Assembly (NCBI RefSeq): GCF_009914335.1
Contig: NZ_CP043925.1
Span: forward strand, 1,364,001-1,428,000
Direction of reading: 5' to 3'
DNA from: Proteus columbae
Lineage (GTDB): Bacteria > Pseudomonadota > Gammaproteobacteria > Enterobacterales > Enterobacteriaceae
Length of the DNA stretch: 64,000 nt
Shown here: positions 60,589-64,000 of the stretch, piece after piece
Numbering within the stretch: the stretch's first letter is position 1
Layout of the letters: each line of letters begins with the position of its first letter
The notes under the pieces: generated by a model
Databases searched by the model: none
Told to the model about the DNA's origin: nothing
Seen by the model: the letters and a program-made list of their open reading frames with translations, nothing else
Made by a program: the position numbers and the translations under genes

Positions 60589-61074
60589 ATGAATATAAAT
60601 TTTAGCAATGATTTTATTGATGAAGGGTTTTTTGGAAGTGTTTTTTGTATTAAAAATAATAGAGTAATCAAATTATTTAAATTACCAGAAACAAAAAAGG
60701 ATGAAGAAAGATATGAAAAAGTATTTACTTCAGAGGTTGAGGCATACGAGGCTATACAATCTGATTCAGAATTGAAGGCAATTACACCAAAATTTTTTGG
60801 GACTGTAAAAGTATGTAATGTTTTAGATAATGAAAAAAATGATTTAACTAGTAAATATAAAACAAATTGTGCCTATATAATGAGTTATGAAAAGGGAAAT
60901 TTCATAAAAATAAAATCGCCTTTAGTACCCAAGGAAGAATTTAATAGAATTAAAAAATTATTTGAAAAGTATGGGGTTGAATATATAGATGATGCATCAG
61001 TTATTTTAGATGAAAATAGAAAAATAAAAATGGTTATAGATTTCGCAATGAAATATTATGAAGCATGGTATTAA
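60589..61074 (+). CDS. Miniature protein-kinase-like protein
   Basis: The 161-residue protein has a glycine-loop-like DEGFFGSVFCIKNNRVIKLF with Lys28, a possible alpha-C Glu (FTSEVEAYEAI) and TPKFFGTVKV. A hinge-like CAYIMSYEKG and a short C-lobe with ASVILDENRKIKMVIDFAMK follow, where IDF stands for the DFG region. An HRD-type catalytic loop is not clear. It could be a reduced kinase or pseudokinase. GAGGGG precedes the ATG at 60589. It is probably a lysogen-expressed cargo gene. Confidence 0.65.
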   Translation: MNINFSNDFIDEGFFGSVFCIKNNRVIKLFKLPETKKDEERYEKVFTSEVEAYEAIQSDSELKAITPKFFGTVKVCNVLDNEKNDLTSKYKTNCAYIMSYEKGNFIKIKSPLVPKEEFNRIKKLFEKYGVEYIDDASVILDENRKIKMVIDFAMKYYEAWY

Positions 61075-61118
61075 TTTTTAGTAATCAAGGATCAACCTTG
61101 AAATATCTTTAGACCCTT

Positions 61119-61150
61119 CAACCTGTTTCTGATATAACAGGTTGATTTTT
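61119..61150 (+). terminator. Terminator after the kinase-like gene
   Basis: CAACCTGTT and AACAGGTTG form a 9-bp stem followed by ATTTTTAAA. Confidence 0.75.
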
Positions 61151-61643
61151 AAACTTTGTTATTATGTGCTAAGTTAAGACAGTTTATGTAAAACAAGATA
61201 CTACAAGATGATTTATTCTTTTTTGTCGCTAAAATATATTGAATTTAAATAGAATCATATACATTATTAATAATGTAAATTATTCTAACTAAATTTTTAT
61301 TTTCTATCATTTAACCTAAATAATAGGTCTGATTGTTTGATAAGTTATCAATCACTAAAATACCTTTCCCAAAAATATTTTAATATAGATTATTTAATAA
61401 ATTACCTAATTATTATGGGTATAATGCTACACCACATAGGTTGGGGGGAGTATGGTGGGTAATGCAACTAATTGTCAGTATGATGTTTTATCAATAATTG
61501 TAAAAGAAAAAATCAGGACACCAATAAGACTCCCAAAAATTATAACTGATTAAATTTATTTAGTTCAAGTAGGAGTCAAATGCTAATGATAAGTATTCCG
61601 AATATAGCCGAAATAAGACGATTGTTTTACGATTATTATTGAA
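61151..61643. other. Gene-free A/T-rich stretch upstream of the colicin
   Basis: No convincing gene on either strand. It contains one copy of a direct repeat (61506-61553) and leads to the colicin promoter. The composition is strongly A/T-rich. Confidence 0.5.
61506..61553. repeat. Left copy of a ~45-bp direct repeat flanking the colicin cassette
   Basis: AAATCAGGACACCAATAAG, then ACTCCCAAAAATTATAACTG, is repeated with about four differences at 63621-63665. The two copies bracket colicin and immunity genes. Confidence 0.75.
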
Positions 61644-61663
61644 TATACTGTGTTTATGTACAG
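61644..61663 (+). promoter_or_regulatory. Colicin promoter -10 and LexA box
   Basis: CTGTGTTTATGTACAG (61648-61663) is a CTGT-N8-ACAG LexA box with the TA flank. A -10 TATACT (61644-61649) overlaps it, with TTGTTT 16 bp upstream. LexA would block this promoter until SOS. Only one clear box is seen, whereas many colicin genes have two. Confidence 0.8.
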
Positions 61664-61699
61664 CTTTATTCGTTTGGAAATTTTAACAAGGAGTTAGTT

Positions 61700-63091
61700 A
61701 TGAGTATTAACATTGCCACATCCAACAGTAATCAAATTCCACCCAATTATGGTGTATCTCTTGGTGAGACTGTTGGCAATTCCACAGTTGTAAATCAAAA
61801 ATATGAAAATGGTTGGGTAAATAGTTATGATCAAAATGGTTATTTAGTAGCTACAGCTAGACCTGTAAGTATCTCTAATATACCTGATTTAGTTTTTGAC
61901 CCTGAGGATCTTAACGAAAAATTACAACAAGCAATGCAAAAGGCGATTGTACAACTAAAAAATCAGATAGCCGAGCTTGTAAAGCAAACCATAGCTGATG
62001 CAGAAAAAGCAGAATTAGAGTGGATAGAGTCACATCCGGTTGAGCATGCAGAATTAGTGTATAAACAATTAGTGGATTCAGTTTCTCAAACTAAATCTAA
62101 GCTCACTCACATGGAGAATGAACTCAAGATTCTAAAAGATTCTAGAGAATATAAAACATTGATCAATCCTAAAAAAGATCATTATAGTCAACCATATTTA
62201 GGTGTATTTGGGTCTAAAACTGTTGATATAGAAAATCAGGATGATTTGAATATTTTATTAGAAAAAGATGGAGATAAAACACTTGCGGTTTTAATTATGT
62301 CTAAAGAAGATTGGTTTTCTGGGTTAGCTGATGTAGCTTTGGCAAATAAAGTTCGTGAAAGCATGAATTCACTCTATAAAGCTACTGAAAAAGCTAGAAA
62401 TAGTCTCATTAATAAACAAAAACAAGTAGCAGAGAAAACACAGGAAATAAATGATGCAAACAAAGAAATTGCGAATAAAGAAAATGAAAAACAAATTGCT
62501 GAAAAACGTTTAAATAATTTGAAAACTAGTATAAATAAGTTAAATAATGAAGTAGAAAAAGATGCAGTTAAATTTACAGCCGATTTCTACAAGGAAGTTT
62601 TTAATGCTTACGGGGATAAAGCAGAAAAATTAGCGAAGGATTTAGCTTCACAAGTAAAAGGAAAAACTATTCGTAATGTTGATGATGCGCTAAAAGCCTA
62701 TAATAAGTATAAAGCGAATATTAATAAAAGAATTAATGCGAAAGATAGAGAGGCAATCGTTAAAGCTTTAGAATCAATTAAAGTGAGTGAGATTGCTAGC
62801 AACTTAAAAAAATTCAGTAATAGTATGTTGTATGTAAGTAGATTTATTGATGCGGCAGATTTATTTAACGAGTTATTAAAAGCTGTAAAAACTGATAATT
62901 GGCGTCCATTTTTTGTTAAAGTTGAAACGCTAGTTGCTGGAGCAGGAGCTACAGCAATTGTTGGATTTACATTTAGTGTACTATTTGGCGGGCCTATTGG
63001 CATATTAGGTTATGGTCTTATTATTGCAGGCGTAGGTGCTTTAATTGATGATAATTTAGTTGAAGACGCAAATAAATTAATTGGGATTTAA
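61700..63091 (+). CDS. Pore-forming colicin (E1-like channel domain)
   Basis: The 463-residue bacteriocin has a flexible N-terminal translocation part (residues 1-75) and a long charged coiled coil (80-290). The C-terminal channel domain (about 290-463) is very close to colicin E1: VFNAYGDKAEKLAKDLASQV, KGKTIRNVDDALKAYNKYK, SIKVSEIASNLKKFS, then NWRPFFVKVETLVAGAGATA and the hydrophobic hairpin, ending EDANKLIGI. It would depolarise the inner membrane of related bacteria. AAGGAG precedes the ATG and a LexA box controls it. No lysis gene follows. Confidence 0.9.
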   Translation: MSINIATSNSNQIPPNYGVSLGETVGNSTVVNQKYENGWVNSYDQNGYLVATARPVSISNIPDLVFDPEDLNEKLQQAMQKAIVQLKNQIAELVKQTIADAEKAELEWIESHPVEHAELVYKQLVDSVSQTKSKLTHMENELKILKDSREYKTLINPKKDHYSQPYLGVFGSKTVDIENQDDLNILLEKDGDKTLAVLIMSKEDWFSGLADVALANKVRESMNSLYKATEKARNSLINKQKQVAEKTQEINDANKEIANKENEKQIAEKRLNNLKTSINKLNNEVEKDAVKFTADFYKEVFNAYGDKAEKLAKDLASQVKGKTIRNVDDALKAYNKYKANINKRINAKDREAIVKALESIKVSEIASNLKKFSNSMLYVSRFIDAADLFNELLKAVKTDNWRPFFVKVETLVAGAGATAIVGFTFSVLFGGPIGILGYGLIIAGVGALIDDNLVEDANKLIGI

Positions 63092-63095
63092 TATA

Positions 63096-63135
63096 TAATA
63101 AGAAGGTTGCTATTTAATTAACAGCCTTCTTATTA
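63096..63135. terminator. Bidirectional terminator between colicin and immunity genes
   Basis: TAATAAGAAGG and CCTTCTTATTA form an 11-bp stem. A and T runs on both sides suit the convergent genes. It overlaps the 3' end of the immunity gene. Confidence 0.7.
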
Positions 63136-63451
63136 AAACTCCTAATATAAAAACAAGTGTAATAGGTATAGCCATTAAAAAAACAGCGCCACCATATATT
63201 GCTAATAAACCTGATTTACCCGCTGTATTCATAAATAACCCTTTATTCCAAAATTCTTTTGTGGTGAATTTTAAAAAGAACGTTTCAACAGCAAATTTAG
63301 CTACTGGGTAAAGTATAATTCCTATAAGACTGATAATAAATAATAATAACCATTTATATTCTTTTATATCGTAATCAAAAATGAAGTAAATACACAAAGC
63401 TCCATAAATCCATCCCCAGAACATATTATTAATATAATATTTTTTAGTCAT
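63110..63451 (-). CDS. Colicin immunity protein (E1 type)
   Basis: The 113-residue membrane protein has three to four hydrophobic segments and starts MTKKYYINNMFWGWIYGALC. Colicin E1 immunity protein is also 113 residues, starts with a YYI-N-FG pattern and has a similar central LYPVAKFAVE. It lies on the opposite strand, tail to tail with the colicin gene, the standard layout for pore-forming colicins. TTAGGAG precedes the ATG. It should be made constitutively to protect the producer. Confidence 0.85.
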   Translation of the reverse strand: MTKKYYINNMFWGWIYGALCIYFIFDYDIKEYKWLLLFIISLIGIILYPVAKFAVETFFLKFTTKEFWNKGLFMNTAGKSGLLAIYGGAVFLMAIPITLVFILGVLIRRLLIK

Positions 63452-63744
63452 ATCTAGCTCCTAATGAATAATTAGCTCTATGTTATTTTAATGGTAATGC
63501 TTCTTATTTTCAATAATTGGGTTGTTTTTATTTTAGTCAATTTCGCTTGTTATACTGAGCGATTTTAATTTTAGTGCTACTTATTGTAAGTGAGATGGTA
63601 GAAGTGCAGAAAGAGGAAGAAGAAAATCAGGACACAAATAAGACTCCAAAAATTTATAACTGATTGATTATATAAATCAGTCGGTTCCATAGAGCATCGG
63701 CTCTACTCTGTTTTCAAATACTGCACCGAACTCCCATCAGGCAA
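63452..63744. other. Gap right of the immunity gene, with no clear gene
   Basis: It contains the second direct repeat and the promoter side of the immunity gene. No coding frame or RNA gene is recognised. Confidence 0.45.
63621..63665. repeat. Right copy of the direct repeat flanking the colicin cassette
   Basis: GAAAATCAGGACACAAATAAG, then ACTCCAAAAATTTATAACTG, matches the copy at 61506-61553 apart from a few changes and two single-base shifts in A/T runs. Confidence 0.75.
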
Positions 63745-63843
63745 CTACTTGCCTCTCTCACGATAAAATGCCAATCGTTCGTTAAAATACTCGCGCAGAT
63801 GTGCTGGTTGTTGTCGTTCAACTTCCACGGCAACAACGGGCAT
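63745..63843 (-). CDS. Possible 32-residue phage peptide
   Basis: The frame MPVVAVEVERQQPAHLREYF... ends FYRERGK. It follows the zinc-ribbon gene by 12 bp on the same strand. The composition looks like a real protein, but no ribosome site is seen and it could be a fragment. Confidence 0.35.
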   Translation of the reverse strand: MPVVAVEVERQQPAHLREYFNERLAFYRERGK

Positions 63844-63855
63844 ATTGCGTGGTGT

Positions 63856-63993
63856 TTATATTTTATTGAAATAAAACATGTAGCCACAATTAGGGCATAA
63901 TAAGATTAGGTTTTTCTTAAGTTTGTGTTTGTTTTGTTTAGCTACGTAAGAACAGCTTGGGCAGGTAACTTCTACTAGTGCGTCTTGAAACAT
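63856..63993 (-). CDS. Small zinc-ribbon protein (Com/YnfU-like)
   Basis: The 45-residue frame MFQDALVEVTCPSCSYVAKQ..., then LLCPNCGYMFYFNKI, has two CPxC pairs 18 residues apart, a zinc ribbon. Small proteins of this type (Mu Com, YnfU) occur in prophages. The start is 7 nt from the window edge, so its ribosome site cannot be seen. Confidence 0.6.
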   Translation of the reverse strand: MFQDALVEVTCPSCSYVAKQNKHKLKKNLILLCPNCGYMFYFNKI

Positions 63994-64000
63994 TCTTATC

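Larger units (their letters stand above)
8931..64000. mobile_element. Lambdoid prophage integrated at tRNA-Ser, right end beyond the window
   Basis: An integrase next to the tRNA, a pL operon with N, the cI/cro/cII switch, O and DnaB, Q, lysis genes, terminase, head genes and lambda-type tail genes (M, L, K, I, J) follow each other in lambdoid order. No second copy of the tRNA 3' end was found up to 64 kb, so the right boundary is outside the window or degenerate. Nonsense codons in the tail-chaperone locus and a gene after N suggest partial decay. Confidence 0.85.

Noticed and set aside
60417..60671. Minus-strand frame over the kinase-like gene start
   Set aside because: A/T-rich shadow without a ribosome site.
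1..64000. CRISPR array or insertion sequence
   Set aside because: No regular repeat-spacer unit and no transposase or terminal inverted repeats were seen; the repeats found are iterons, operators, arm sites and the colicin-flanking pair.

Overview
The window looks like the chromosome of a Proteus-like member of the Morganellaceae (gammaproteobacteria, AT-rich, enterobacterial gene order). Positions 1-8.96 kb are core chromosome in the order known from E. coli: ompA (5' part only), sulA with a LexA box, sxy/tfoX, yccS, helD, mgsA, yccU, hspQ with a heat-shock promoter, acyP, tusE, then tRNA-Ser(TGA).

From the 3' end of that tRNA to the window end I read one large lambdoid prophage of more than 55 kb; no right attachment site is visible, so the element probably runs past 64 kb. 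From left to right: integrase with arm-type repeats (9-10.3 kb). Then comes a leftward pL operon (17.9 to 10.3 kb) with N, small coupled genes, ERF recombinase, a tailed SSB, a cytosine methylase, an MT-A70 methylase and an AlpA-like regulator. The immunity region (18.0-20.5 kb) is very lambda-like: three OL sites, pL, nutL, cI, three OR sites, pR, cro, nutR, cII and a CII/pRE box. Next are replication genes (O-like with five iterons, DnaB), nin-type genes (NinB, DUF1364, RusA) and Q (20.5-25.1 kb).

Between Q and lysis lies a 4.5 kb cargo segment: a small heat-shock protein, a cold-shock protein with a YmcF-like microprotein that seems to start at ATT, a membrane microprotein, a tRNA-like gene with an abnormal anticodon arm, psiE, a DUF523-DUF1722 protein and a Blc lipocalin. 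Lysis follows (pinholin-like holin, SAR endolysin, Rz/Rz1), then terminase, portal, head and tail genes.

A second accessory zone (41.9-49.7 kb) interrupts the tail operon. It holds DUF4236, HicA-like and HEPN-like proteins, an HExxH peptidase beside a second LexA-type repressor, an Arc-like protein and two antirepressor-like proteins (an arrangement recalling P22 immI), an ADP-ribosyltransferase and small envelope proteins. The tail-assembly chaperone gene pair in this zone carries two nonsense codons, so the tail may be defective. After the tail tip genes come a miniature kinase-like protein and an SOS-boxed, pore-forming colicin with its convergent E1-type immunity gene, flanked by about 45-bp direct repeats.

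The parts could work together as follows (inference): SOS would inactivate CI and LexA, inducing both the lysis genes and the colicin. The colicin has no lysis gene of its own nearby, so phage lysis may release it even if tails are not assembled.
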